DNA of 64,000 nucleotides from DASQBT01 sp049578545 (GTDB lineage Bacteria; Pseudomonadota; Gammaproteobacteria; Burkholderiales; Thiobacillaceae): NCBI GenBank assembly GCA_049578545.1, contig JBAUMF010000012.1, positions 1 through 64,000 of the forward strand. The letters are read 5' to 3'. The notes under the pieces were generated by a model. It was not told the DNA's origin. It did not search any database and saw nothing but the letters and a program-made list of their open reading frames with translations. Shown here piece by piece: positions 52,526 through 61,683 of this stretch (within the stretch, counting starts at the first letter, position 1; each line of letters opens with the position of its first letter). The position numbers and the translations under genes are program-made.

Positions 52526-53863
52526 CTAGATCAACAACAAATGGACAAGCCCAAGCAGCGCACACGCGCCGATCACTTTCATGATGTCAATGCTGTATTT
52601 CCACAAGGCGAAAAAACCAGCGATGGCAACCATGACCGGAAACCAGTCGAACGGACCAGCAAATGGCTCGAATGCGGTACCTTTGGGCCAGAAGGCATGC
52701 CAGGCAAAAAACGCTGCCAGATTCAGGATCACGCCGACCACGGCAGCCGTGATACCGGTGAGGGGCGCGGTAAATTTGATGTCTCCGCGTGTGGCTTCGA
52801 CCAGCGGCCCGCCCGCCAGAATAAACAGAAAGGAAGGCAGGAAGGTGAAGAACGTTGCCACCGCGGCGCCCGCGAGGCCTGCAGCCACAGGATTGCCGAG
52901 CACTTCCTTGGCCACACCGCCAAGATAGCCCACCCAGGTCACCACCATGATGAGTGGCCCCGGCGTGGTTTCACCCAGAGCCAGGCCATCCATCATTTGC
53001 GGGCCGGTAAGCCAGCCAAAATGTTCAACGCCACCCTGATACACATAAGGCAAGACTGCATACGCGCCGCCGAAGGTGAGGAAGGCTGCCTTGGTGAAGA
53101 ACAGCCCCATCGCCGCCAGTGCCTGCTCGCCACGCAAGGCGAACATGGCTGCGAGCCAGATCGAGACGAATACGGCGAGCGTCAGCGCCAGCCGGGTCCA
53201 GGAGAATTTCCCATGGGATGGCGTGAGCGAGTCATCGTCGATGATCGCAGGTCCGTATTCCCTGTTGCTTGGACCATGCCCGCTGCCGCTCCTGAATTTT
53301 TCCGGCGCAAGCTTGCCGCCGATGGCACCGAGCACGCCTGCTGACAGGACAATCCATGGAAAGCCGATGTGGAAGAAGAAGATGCCGACAAAGGCCAGCG
53401 ACGCCATGCCCCACAGTACTTCATTCTTCAGAGCACGTGCGCCAATGCGCCAGGCGGCAAACAGCACGACCGCCACTACGGCAGGTCTGATGCCATAGAA
53501 AATGCCCTGCACCGGCGAAACATGCCCCCAGGCCAGATAAACCCATGCCAACAATGACAGCAGAAAGAACGCAGGCAAAAAAAACATTATGCCTGCCAGC
53601 ACTGCGCCACGTGTGCCATGCATCAGCCAGCTGATGTAAATCGCGAGCTGGATCGCTTCCGGCCCCGGCAGCAACATGCAGTAATTGAGTGCATGCAGGT
53701 AACGATGCTCGGAAATCCAGCGGCGCTTCTCCACCAGTTCCTGATGCATGATGGCAATCTGCCCGGCGGGTCCGCCAAAGCTGATGAAGCCGAGTTTGAG
53801 CCAGTACTTGCAGGCTTCGCCCAGGGTGACTGGCGCGGGGGCTGTCCGGGATACGGTGTCCAA
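52526..53863 (-). CDS. chrA: Chromate transporter ChrA (two CHR domains)
   Basis: A 445-residue membrane protein starting at TTG 53863, seven bases after GGAGG. Two CHR domains are joined: the first with LGFISFGGPAGQIAIMHQELV and CMLLPGPEAIQLAIYISW, the second with FLTFGGAYAVLPYV and LALGETTPGPLIMVVTWVGY. A hydrophilic linker lies between (about 185-225). Each domain has about six helices; the fused form is ChrA, which exports chromate using the proton motive force. It lies beside cbbR. Confidence 0.92.
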   Translation of the reverse strand: MDTVSRTAPAPVTLGEACKYWLKLGFISFGGPAGQIAIMHQELVEKRRWISEHRYLHALNYCMLLPGPEAIQLAIYISWLMHGTRGAVLAGIMFFLPAFFLLSLLAWVYLAWGHVSPVQGIFYGIRPAVVAVVLFAAWRIGARALKNEVLWGMASLAFVGIFFFHIGFPWIVLSAGVLGAIGGKLAPEKFRSGSGHGPSNREYGPAIIDDDSLTPSHGKFSWTRLALTLAVFVSIWLAAMFALRGEQALAAMGLFFTKAAFLTFGGAYAVLPYVYQGGVEHFGWLTGPQMMDGLALGETTPGPLIMVVTWVGYLGGVAKEVLGNPVAAGLAGAAVATFFTFLPSFLFILAGGPLVEATRGDIKFTAPLTGITAAVVGVILNLAAFFAWHAFWPKGTAFEPFAGPFDWFPVMVAIAGFFALWKYSIDIMKVIGACALLGLVHLLLI

Positions 53864-53971
53864 AAGAATCCTCCAAACAGATTTTGGTTATTGAGAGCCA
53901 AGCTTGGACGGGACACCGTCTTGGTTAGGCCGGGGGTTGGCACCCCGACGCGAATACATTAGCACTGACAC

Positions 53972-54859
53972 CTATCGCCTGTCGAGCAAAAACGCCTTGA
54001 AGGCCTCCGCCACGGCAGACAATCGCTTGCCCTTGCGATGCACCACATACCAGTGGCGCAAGATCGGAAGACCCGCCACATCCAGCACCACCAACCGGCG
54101 TGCTTCCAGCTCCAGGGAAACTGTATGCAGCGCCACGACGGCGAGTCCCATTCCGGCCTGCACAGACTGCTTGATCGCCTCGTTGGTGTTCATGGTGAGG
54201 CCCGTTTTGAGCGTAACCCCGTAAGCGGAAAAGAACCGTTCAGTCGCGCTTCGCGTTCCCGAACCCTCCTCTCTGACCAGAAATGGCTCAGTGGATAATG
54301 ATTGAATTGGAATGTTCTTCTTCGTAGCCAAAGAGTGATTGGGCGGAGCAATGACAACAAGCGGGTTTTCCATGAAGGATGCCGCCTCCAGATCATGTCC
54401 TTCCGGCGGTTGCCCCATGATTGCCAGATCAATTTCATTGGCCGCCAGTTGGCTAAGCACCTCCTGCCGGTTGGTCACATCCAGATGAATGGAAACCTTT
54501 GGATGTTCTGCGCGAAATCCGGCCAGCAGGTCGGTGGCCACGGCATTGGCGGTGGAAGCCACCGTGATTTTGAGCTGGCCCTGATCAAGTCCCTTGATCT
54601 GGGACAAGGCTGTTTCCAGATCCGCCAGCTGGGCCGCGACAGATTGGCTATAGTGGAAAACTTCCCTGCCTGCTTCCGTGAGGAAAATCCTTTTCCCCAT
54701 CTGTTCAGTCAGGGGCACTCCGATACTCTCCTCCAGGCCACGAACCTGCATGGAGACGGCAGGCTGGGTCAGATGAAGCTCCCGGGCCGCCTTTGAATAG
54801 GACAGGTTACGCGCGACCGCTTCAAAAATAGTTAACTGACGGAGTGTTAAATGCAGCAT
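53972..54859 (-). CDS. cbbR: LysR-type regulator of the Calvin cycle, CbbR
   Basis: A 295-residue LysR-family activator. The helix-turn-helix spans about 5-62 (LTIFEAVARNLSYSKAARELHLTQPAVSMQVRGLEESIGVPL), and the inducer-binding domain starts near residue 90. The gene is divergent from cbbL across 147 bases, the classic arrangement. Related CbbR proteins bind the intergenic region and respond to metabolites such as NADPH or phosphoenolpyruvate. Confidence 0.93.
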   Translation of the reverse strand: MLHLTLRQLTIFEAVARNLSYSKAARELHLTQPAVSMQVRGLEESIGVPLTEQMGKRIFLTEAGREVFHYSQSVAAQLADLETALSQIKGLDQGQLKITVASTANAVATDLLAGFRAEHPKVSIHLDVTNRQEVLSQLAANEIDLAIMGQPPEGHDLEAASFMENPLVVIAPPNHSLATKKNIPIQSLSTEPFLVREEGSGTRSATERFFSAYGVTLKTGLTMNTNEAIKQSVQAGMGLAVVALHTVSLELEARRLVVLDVAGLPILRHWYVVHRKGKRLSAVAEAFKAFLLDRR

Positions 54860-54923
54860 GGAAGAATTAAAGCATAAGTTTTACCTTATATAAATAATCA
54901 AAATGTTTGACTGTTGTTTATGT

Positions 54924-54952
54924 TTAACTGTGTTTAGACTAGCGTCCACTAT
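54924..54952 (+). promoter_or_regulatory. Promoter of the cbbLS operon
   Basis: TTAACT (54924-54929) and CACTAT (54947-54952) are 17 bases apart. The AT-rich dyad TTATATAA in the 60 bases to the left, with several T-N11-A patterns, is a plausible CbbR binding region. The start codon is 55 bases downstream. Confidence 0.6.
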
Positions 54953-55006
54953 CTGAAGCAATAGGTGCTTTTCGATGGCTCGACCTCTTCAATCAAGGAG
55001 ACTGCA

Positions 55007-56428
55007 ATGGCTGTAAAAACCTACAACGCTGGCGTCAAAGAATATCGCCAGACCTACTGGACCCCGGATTACACTCCGCTGGACACCGACCTGCTGGCTT
55101 GCTTCAAGATTACCCCCCAGCCAGGCGTGCCTCGCGAAGAAGTCGCTGCCGCCGTGGCCGCTGAATCGTCAACCGGTACCTGGACCACGGTGTGGACCGA
55201 CCTGCTGACCGACCTGGACTACTACAAGGGTCGTGCCTACAAGATCGAGGACGTGCCTGGCGACGACACCTGCTTCTACGCCTTTGTGGCTTACCCCATC
55301 GACCTGTTCGAAGAGGGCTCCGTGGTCAACGTGCTGACCTCGCTGGTCGGCAACGTGTTCGGCTTCAAGGCCCTGCGCGCGCTGCGCCTGGAAGACGTGC
55401 GCTTTCCCATCGCCTACGTCAAGACCTGCGGCGGCCCGCCCGCCGGCATCCAGGTTGAACGCGACCGTTTGAACAAATATGGCCGCGCCTTGCTGGGTTG
55501 TACCATCAAGCCGAAACTGGGCCTGTCTGCGAAAAACTACGGCCGAGCCGTGTACGAGTGCCTGCGTGGTGGTCTGGATCTGACCAAGGACGACGAGAAC
55601 GTCAACAGCCAGCCCTTCATGCGTTGGCGCAACCGTTTCGAGTTCGTCATGGAGGCCGTCCACAAGGCCGAACGTGAAACCGGCGAACGCAAGGGCCACT
55701 ACCTGAATGTCACCGCTCCGACTCCGGAAGAAATGTACAAACGTGCCGAGTTCGCCAAGGAACTGGACGCCCCGATCATCATGCACGACTACCTGACCGG
55801 CGGCCTGACCGCCAACACCGGCCTGGCCAACTGGTGCCGCAACAACGGCATACTGTTGCACATCCACCGCGCCATGCATGCCGTGCTCGACCGCAACCCG
55901 CACCACGGTATCCATTTCCGCGTGCTGACCAAGGTGTTGAGGCTCAGCGGTGGTGACCACCTGCACTCGGGTACCGTCGTAGGCAAGCTCGAAGGCGACC
56001 GCGAGGCCACCCTGGGCTGGATCGACACCATGCGTGACAAGTTCATCAAGGAAGATCGCTCACGTGGCCTGTTCTTCGACCAGGACTGGGGCTCCATGCC
56101 TGGTGTGTTCCCGGTAGCTTCCGGTGGGATTCACGTGTGGCACATGCCTGCACTCGTTTCCATTTTCGGCGACGATGCCTGCCTGCAGTTTGGCGGCGGT
56201 ACATTGGGACACCCGTGGGGCAACGCTGCTGGCGCCGCAGCAAACCGCGTCGCACTGGAAGCCTGCGTGGAAGCTCGCAACCAGGGCATCGAGATCGAAA
56301 AGGCCGGCAAGGAGATCCTGACCAAGGCTGCTGCTCACAGCCCCGAATTGAAGATCGCCATGGAAACCTGGAAAGAGATCAAGTTCGAGTTCGACACCGT
56401 GGACAAACTGGACGTTGCCCACAAGTAA
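55007..56428 (+). CDS. cbbL: Form I RuBisCO large subunit
   Basis: A 473-residue subunit; ATG 55007 has AAGGAG upstream (the longer frame to 54965 is excluded). The carbamylated Lys is at 194 in GGLDLTKDDENVNSQP with the metal-binding Asp196 and Glu197; TIKPKLGL holds the substrate-binding Lys (168), and loop 6 is in GTVVGKLEGDRE. Length and sequence are of red/green form I; the absence of carboxysome genes and the presence of cbbQ and cbbO point to the form IAq type. It fixes CO2 onto ribulose 1,5-bisphosphate. Confidence 0.97.
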   Translation: MAVKTYNAGVKEYRQTYWTPDYTPLDTDLLACFKITPQPGVPREEVAAAVAAESSTGTWTTVWTDLLTDLDYYKGRAYKIEDVPGDDTCFYAFVAYPIDLFEEGSVVNVLTSLVGNVFGFKALRALRLEDVRFPIAYVKTCGGPPAGIQVERDRLNKYGRALLGCTIKPKLGLSAKNYGRAVYECLRGGLDLTKDDENVNSQPFMRWRNRFEFVMEAVHKAERETGERKGHYLNVTAPTPEEMYKRAEFAKELDAPIIMHDYLTGGLTANTGLANWCRNNGILLHIHRAMHAVLDRNPHHGIHFRVLTKVLRLSGGDHLHSGTVVGKLEGDREATLGWIDTMRDKFIKEDRSRGLFFDQDWGSMPGVFPVASGGIHVWHMPALVSIFGDDACLQFGGGTLGHPWGNAAGAAANRVALEACVEARNQGIEIEKAGKEILTKAAAHSPELKIAMETWKEIKFEFDTVDKLDVAHK

Positions 56429-56494
56429 AAACTGTCAGCCGCGAAGTTTCACAGGATCTGATTCTTCGCGGAAAGCAAACCGAAAGGAAATCAA

Positions 56495-56851
56495 ATGTCT
56501 GAAGTAATGGATTACAAAAGCCGCCTGAGCGATCCCGCCAGCCGCAAATTCGAGACCTTCTCCTACCTGCCCGCCATGACCAAGGAGCAGATCAAGAAGC
56601 AGGTTGAGTTTCTGGTCAAGAAGGGCTGGAACCCGGCCATCGAGCATACCGAGCCCGAGCACCTGATGGACTCCTACTGGTACATGTGGAAGCTGCCGAT
56701 GTTCGGTGAAACCGATGTGGACCGCGTGCTGGCTGAAGCTGAAGCCTGCCACAAGGCCAACCCGCACAATCACGTTCGACTGATCGGCTACAACAACTTC
56801 AACCAGTCGCAGGGCACGTCGATGGTGATTTACCGCGGCAAGACGGTTTAA
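56495..56851 (+). CDS. cbbS: Form I RuBisCO small subunit
   Basis: A 118-residue subunit with the usual FSYLPAMTKEQIKKQVEFLVKKGW start and the ESYWYMWKLPMFG-like block (DSYWYMWKLPMFGETD). GAAAGG precedes the ATG. It lies 66 bases after cbbL and ends at an intrinsic terminator, so cbbLS and cbbQO are partly separated at the transcript level. Confidence 0.97.
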   Translation: MSEVMDYKSRLSDPASRKFETFSYLPAMTKEQIKKQVEFLVKKGWNPAIEHTEPEHLMDSYWYMWKLPMFGETDVDRVLAEAEACHKANPHNHVRLIGYNNFNQSQGTSMVIYRGKTV

Positions 56852-56877
56852 GTCGCGCGGCGGCTAGAAGTCCCCAG

Positions 56878-56911
56878 CCCCCGTTGCGCGGCAAGCGTGG
56901 CGGGGGTTTTT
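56878..56911 (+). terminator. Intrinsic terminator after cbbS
   Basis: CCCCCG (56878-56883) pairs with CGGGGG (56901-56906), followed by T5 at 56907-56911. It may reduce transcription into cbbQ. Confidence 0.85.
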
Positions 56912-56992
56912 GTTTGTCCATGAATGGTGCGCCTGTTGCGATCCGGCACGCCATCCATGGATAAATAAGCATCTTTTCCTAGAGGAGCTTTC

Positions 56993-57796
56993 ATGAGCAA
57001 CATCGTCGATCAATACCGCATCACCCAGGAACCCTACTATCGGGCCGTCGCCGATGAAGTCGAACTGTACGAGGCGGCCTACTCGGTGCGCATGCCGATG
57101 ATGCTGAAAGGCCCGACCGGCTGCGGCAAGACTCGTTTTGTCGAGTACATGGCCTACAAGCTGGGCAAGCCGCTGATCACCGTGGCGTGCAATGAGGATA
57201 TGACGGCTTCCGATCTGGTTGGCCGCTTTCTGCTGTCAGCGCAAGGCACCGAATGGCAGGACGGGCCGCTCGCCATTGCCGCCCGCTATGGCGCGATCTG
57301 TTATCTGGATGAGGTGGTTGAAGCGCGCCAGGACACCACGGTGGTCATCCATCCGCTGACCGACAACCGTCGCGTACTGCCGCTGGAAAAGAAGGGCGAA
57401 CTGGTCCATGCCCACCCCGATTTTCAGATTGTGATTTCCTACAACCCCGGCTATCAGTCGCTCATGAAGGACCTCAAGCAATCCACCAAGCAGCGTTTTG
57501 GCGCCCTGGATTTCACCTACCCCGACCATGACATTGAAACCGAAATCGTTACGCACGAATCTGGGGTGGCTGCCGACATTGCCGGCAAGCTGGTTTCGAT
57601 TGCCGAGCGTTCGCGCAACCTCAAAGGCCACGGCCTGGATGAAGGTCTCTCCACCCGCATGCTGATTTACGCCGGTTCACTCATTGCCAAAGGCGTGAAT
57701 CCCCATGCCGCCTGCCGCGTCGCGCTGGTACGGCCCATTACCGACGACCCCGACATGCGTGACGCGCTGGATGCAGCCGTTACCACCTTCTTCTGA
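56993..57796 (+). CDS. cbbQ: RuBisCO activase ATPase CbbQ (MoxR AAA+)
   Basis: A 267-residue hexameric AAA+ protein. Walker A GPTGCGKTRFVEYMA lies at about 39-52, Walker B is AICYLDEVVEARQD, and NPGYQSLMKDLKQSTKQRF holds the sensor-1 region. With CbbO it remodels inhibited RuBisCO and releases tight-binding sugar phosphates. AGAGGAGC precedes the ATG. It follows the cbbS terminator by about 80 bases and precedes cbbO by 24. Confidence 0.96.
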   Translation: MSNIVDQYRITQEPYYRAVADEVELYEAAYSVRMPMMLKGPTGCGKTRFVEYMAYKLGKPLITVACNEDMTASDLVGRFLLSAQGTEWQDGPLAIAARYGAICYLDEVVEARQDTTVVIHPLTDNRRVLPLEKKGELVHAHPDFQIVISYNPGYQSLMKDLKQSTKQRFGALDFTYPDHDIETEIVTHESGVAADIAGKLVSIAERSRNLKGHGLDEGLSTRMLIYAGSLIAKGVNPHAACRVALVRPITDDPDMRDALDAAVTTFF

Positions 57797-57820
57797 TTCG
57801 ACTCTAGAATTGGAGCAATC

Positions 57821-60163
57821 ATGTCGGTCAATCTAGGCGACTATTCAGAACTGCTGGATGAGCTTTCCAAGCACAGTCAGGAAGTGTTGCATGCCAGTTG
57901 GCACGACGCGACCAAGGTGTTTTCGCCCCGCGGCCTGGATACCTACCTGAAAGGCGCGGCGGCGATTCGCGGGCTGGGACGCGGCGACTCTCTGGTAGAG
58001 GCCTGGATAGAGAATGCACCGCAGGTGGCCAAGGAGGTAGGCGAGGATGTGATTGGTGAACTTATCACTGCCTCGCTCTCGCTGGCTTCGAGAACGTCTG
58101 GCTCAGTGATCGAATTATTGCTTGGCACTGCGCCGACCGCTGCCAATCGACTGGGCGATGCTTCCCTGTTCATCAATTACCTGCAGTTCATCAATACCCT
58201 GATCGCCCAGGCGCCGCGTGGCGTGCGCCCGATGCTGGACAAGCTGGAGGTGCTGTTCCAGCATTTGACCCTAGGTGGTCTGCGCCGCTGGGCGCTGTGG
58301 GGTGCACACGCTCATCGCACCAATTACGAAGAGCAGATCAAGTATTTCAGCCTCGAATCCAAAGAATCATTGGCGATGCTGCAAAAGGAGCGCAAGGGCA
58401 CGTTGCTGGTCGACGTGCAGCGCCGCATCAATATGTATTTGCGTGCCCTGTGGGCACGTGACTTTTTCATGCGCCCCACTTCTGGCGACTTCGAGTCGCG
58501 TGAAGGTTACAAGCCCTACATCGAAGACTATCTCCTCCATGTGCCGGATGCGTTCGATGATTTCGCCCCGGAAGGCCATGAACCCGTATCGGGTCTTGAG
58601 CTTTATCGCGCCACTGCCGCACACTGTGCTGCGCACGTGGTCGAAACAAGGCAGCCGATTTCTGCCGAGTCACTGAATCCGATGCAGATGGCCGTGATCA
58701 GCGTGATCGAAGACGCGCGAGTGGAAGCGCTTTCCATTCGCCGCTTTCCGGGTCTGAAGCAGCTCTGGAGCAAGCTGCACACGGCCACGCCGGACATGAC
58801 CGCAAGCGTCGGCGATTACCTCAATCGACTGGCCCGTGCACTGCTGGATGACAGCTATCAGGATGATGACGCCTGGATCGTCGAAGGCCGCACTTTGTTC
58901 GCAGCCGCACACTACAAACTCGACAACAATCACATCTCATGGGAAATCGGCGTGCAACTGGCGCACAGCCTGACGCAGAAACGCATCCCTTTCAATGCGC
59001 GCACGGACCTGCTCAGCGCGCCCTACCGCGACGACAACCGCTACTTCTGGGAATTCGAGGAATTCGATTTCAACAAGGCCGCCAGCGCCGGTTATGAGTC
59101 CGTCAAACAGGTTCGCAAGAATGTGAACGTGATGGAAATGGCCAACGAAATCGAAGTCGAGGGCGCGGGCGACGATGCCGAGGAGATCTGGGTGCTTTGC
59201 ACCGAGCTCTTTCCGTATGAGGACATGGGCAAGAGTTTTAACGAGATGGAAGGCAAGGAGCCGGTATCCGACCCGTTCCACTATTCAGAGTGGGATTACC
59301 AGATCCAGCTGGAACGTCCGGCCTGGGCCACCGTACTTGAAAAACGCGCGAAGGCGGGCGACCTGGACGTGATTGACGAAATTACCGCCAAGTACAAGCG
59401 TGAAATTCATCGCATGAAATTCCTGCTCGACGCCATGCAGCCGCAAGGCGTGCAACGCATCCGCAAGCTGGAAGACGGCGATGAGATCGACATCAACGCG
59501 GCGATTGCCAGCTTCATCGACATCCGCCTCGGCAACCAGCCCGACCCACGCATCATGATGCGCAGCGTGCGCAAGACGCGCGACTTTTCCATTCTGGTGT
59601 TGCTCGATTTGTCGGAATCAACCAACGAGACGGTTCAGGACCAGGAATATTCGGTGCTGGAGCTGACCCGTCAGGCTTGCGTGTTGCTTGCCGATGCCAT
59701 CAACAAGGTCGGCGATCCGTTTGCCATTCACGGCTTCTGCTCCGACGGGCGCCATGATGTTGAATATTACCGCTTCAAGGATTTCGACCAGCACTGGGAC
59801 GAAACGCCAAAAGCCAAGCTAGCCGGCATGACCGGGCAGCTGTCCACGCGCATGGGCGCGGCGATTCGCCACGCTGGCCATCATCTTAAGCTGCAGCGAT
59901 CGGCCAAGAAACTGCTTATTGTCATCACCGATGGCGAGCCCGCAGACATTGACGTGCGCGACCCACAATATCTGCGCTACGACACCAAGAAAGCGGTGGA
60001 AGAAGTCGCAAAATGTGGTGTGACGACCTATTGCATGAGCCTCGATCCACGTGCGGACAGCTATGTGTCGCGCATCTTCGGGCAGAAGAACTACATGGTC
60101 GTGGATCACGTGCAGCGGCTGCCGGAGAAACTGCCAATGCTGTATGCCGGTTTAACCCGTTAA
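57821..60163 (+). CDS. cbbO: RuBisCO activase adaptor CbbO (von Willebrand A domain)
   Basis: A 780-residue protein. The first 550 residues are helical; the C-terminal vWA domain carries the metal-ion site SILVLLDLSESTNETVQD (DxSxS), and the later MSLDPR. It binds CbbQ and contacts the RuBisCO large subunit through the vWA domain. Length is typical. It is the last cbb gene here; a short unassigned ORF and the antiporter genes follow. Confidence 0.95.
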   Translation: MSVNLGDYSELLDELSKHSQEVLHASWHDATKVFSPRGLDTYLKGAAAIRGLGRGDSLVEAWIENAPQVAKEVGEDVIGELITASLSLASRTSGSVIELLLGTAPTAANRLGDASLFINYLQFINTLIAQAPRGVRPMLDKLEVLFQHLTLGGLRRWALWGAHAHRTNYEEQIKYFSLESKESLAMLQKERKGTLLVDVQRRINMYLRALWARDFFMRPTSGDFESREGYKPYIEDYLLHVPDAFDDFAPEGHEPVSGLELYRATAAHCAAHVVETRQPISAESLNPMQMAVISVIEDARVEALSIRRFPGLKQLWSKLHTATPDMTASVGDYLNRLARALLDDSYQDDDAWIVEGRTLFAAAHYKLDNNHISWEIGVQLAHSLTQKRIPFNARTDLLSAPYRDDNRYFWEFEEFDFNKAASAGYESVKQVRKNVNVMEMANEIEVEGAGDDAEEIWVLCTELFPYEDMGKSFNEMEGKEPVSDPFHYSEWDYQIQLERPAWATVLEKRAKAGDLDVIDEITAKYKREIHRMKFLLDAMQPQGVQRIRKLEDGDEIDINAAIASFIDIRLGNQPDPRIMMRSVRKTRDFSILVLLDLSESTNETVQDQEYSVLELTRQACVLLADAINKVGDPFAIHGFCSDGRHDVEYYRFKDFDQHWDETPKAKLAGMTGQLSTRMGAAIRHAGHHLKLQRSAKKLLIVITDGEPADIDVRDPQYLRYDTKKAVEEVAKCGVTTYCMSLDPRADSYVSRIFGQKNYMVVDHVQRLPEKLPMLYAGLTR

Positions 60164-60300
60164 GATATTAACGTGAAAAACACCTGAGTTGGATTGCGCA
60201 ACGACCATCATCGCATCACCTGGCTCGGCCGCATTGTGCTGGACGGGCGGGTCTTAGGCTTCATCCCCGAGTCAGCTGCGGCGGATGGGAGTTAGGCCGA

Positions 60301-60465
60301 ATGCAGACGCTGATGGACAAGATCAGCACGGAATGGGACAAATGCGCCGAGCTGCCCAGCCGCCCGCTGCCAGCGTTGCAGCAGCGGCACAGTGAGATCG
60401 ATGCCAAGGCGATGGCGCAAGCTTGGACAAAGGGCTGGAATCCCGAACTCGGTGGCGAGGAATGA
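60301..60465 (+). CDS. Short ORF of unknown function
   Basis: 54 codons starting at ATG 60301 with GGGAG nine bases upstream: MQTLMDKISTEWDKCAELPS... with a C-terminus WTKGWNPELGGEE. Composition and the ribosome site are plausible, but I know no family. The piece just to the left (60192-60296) reads in an open frame ending ...LGFIPESAAADGS and could be a broken gene. The remaining gap 60164-60588 holds nothing else recognisable. Confidence 0.35.
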   Translation: MQTLMDKISTEWDKCAELPSRPLPALQQRHSEIDAKAMAQAWTKGWNPELGGEE

Positions 60466-60588
60466 ACCGATAGGACCTGCGCTTCCCGCGGGTCGCCAAC
60501 AGGAGGTTGATTCCAGCAAGACAGGACGTTTTCTTTTCAATTTGAGCCGACAGAAGTAGTGCGCTAAACCTTCTGCAGGAGATTGAAG

Positions 60589-61683
60589 ATGTTCGGGTTT
60601 GTTCTCGGCTTGGCGGCCTTGATTGTAGGTGCTGAACTGCTGGTCAGGGGCGCTTCAAAGCTCGCCCTTTCCTTCGGCATCTCGGCCCTGGTCGTGGGAC
60701 TCACGGTGGTGGCATTTGGCACCAGCGCGCCGGAAATGGCGGTGTCGGTGCAATCGGCCTGGTCGGGCCGGATGGACATCGCCCTGGGCAACGTGGTGGG
60801 CAGCAACATCTTCAACGTGCTGGTCATCCTCGGCCTTTCCGCCCTCATTACGCCGCTGGTGGTGCACCAGCAAGTCATTCGCCAAGAGGTGCCGATCATG
60901 ATCGGCGTCTCCCTGCTACTGTGGGCCCTGGCCGCGGACGGTGGCATCAGCCGCTGGGAGGGGATACTGCTGGCCGGGCTGGTGGCGGGGTACACGATCC
61001 TGCTCGTTCGCCAGAGCCGACGGGAAACAGCTGCTATCGAGGCTGAGGCAAAGGCCGAGTACGAAGCGGCCTTCGACGGCACCCCCAGGGGCTGGGATGC
61101 CCATTGGGGGGTGCAGGTCCTGCTCATCCTGGCCGGCCTGGCCCTGCTGGTGGCGGGTGCCCAGTGGCTGGTGGAGGCGGCGGTGGGCTTCGCCCGGCAA
61201 CTGGGTGTGAGCGAGTTGATCATCGGCCTCACCATCGTCGCCGCCGGCACATCCCTGCCCGAGGTGGCCACCTCGGTCATGGCCGCCATCCGGGGCGAGC
61301 GGGACATCGCCGTGGGCAACGTGGTGGGCAGCAACATCTTCAACATCGTGGCCGTGCTGGGCCTCTCCGCCAGCGTGGCCCCCGCCGACCTGGCGGTGGC
61401 GCCCTCCATGCTGGCCTTCGACATTCCGGTAATGGTGGCGGTGGCCGTGGCCTGCCTGCCGGTGTTTTTCACCGAAGGCAGGGTGGCCCGCTGGGAAGGC
61501 GCCCTGTTTCTGGGACTGTACGCAGCCTATGCCCTGTATCTGATTCTGGATGCCAGCGAGCACGACGCCCTGCACCGCTACAGTGCGGTGATGGGTGGCT
61601 TTGTGCTGCCCCTCGTGGCCGCGACCCTGATGGCGCTGGCCTGGCGCCACTGGCGTTTGAGCCGCAATGGCGGCGGCACATGA
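60589..61683 (+). CDS. Calcium/sodium antiporter (YrbG-like CaCA family)
   Basis: The ATG at 60589, eight bases after AGGAG, gives 364 residues; the TTG at 60583 sits too close to it. Two inverted halves each have five helices and an alpha-repeat: FGTSAPEMAVSVQSA (about 43-57) and AAGTSLPEVATSVMAA (about 220-235), both with GNVVGSNIFN. These acidic motifs bind the cations in CaCA exchangers. It would exchange Ca2+ for Na+ or H+. The stop codon overlaps the start of the next gene by four bases (ATGA), which suggests an operon with the Mrp antiporter. Confidence 0.93.
   Translation: MFGFVLGLAALIVGAELLVRGASKLALSFGISALVVGLTVVAFGTSAPEMAVSVQSAWSGRMDIALGNVVGSNIFNVLVILGLSALITPLVVHQQVIRQEVPIMIGVSLLLWALAADGGISRWEGILLAGLVAGYTILLVRQSRRETAAIEAEAKAEYEAAFDGTPRGWDAHWGVQVLLILAGLALLVAGAQWLVEAAVGFARQLGVSELIIGLTIVAAGTSLPEVATSVMAAIRGERDIAVGNVVGSNIFNIVAVLGLSASVAPADLAVAPSMLAFDIPVMVAVAVACLPVFFTEGRVARWEGALFLGLYAAYALYLILDASEHDALHRYSAVMGGFVLPLVAATLMALAWRHWRLSRNGGGT

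Noticed and set aside
61104..61679. N-terminal extension of the MrpA reading frame
   Set aside because: It overlaps the Ca2+/Na+ antiporter in another frame, and is a Gly/Arg/Pro-rich shadow of high-GC coding sequence.
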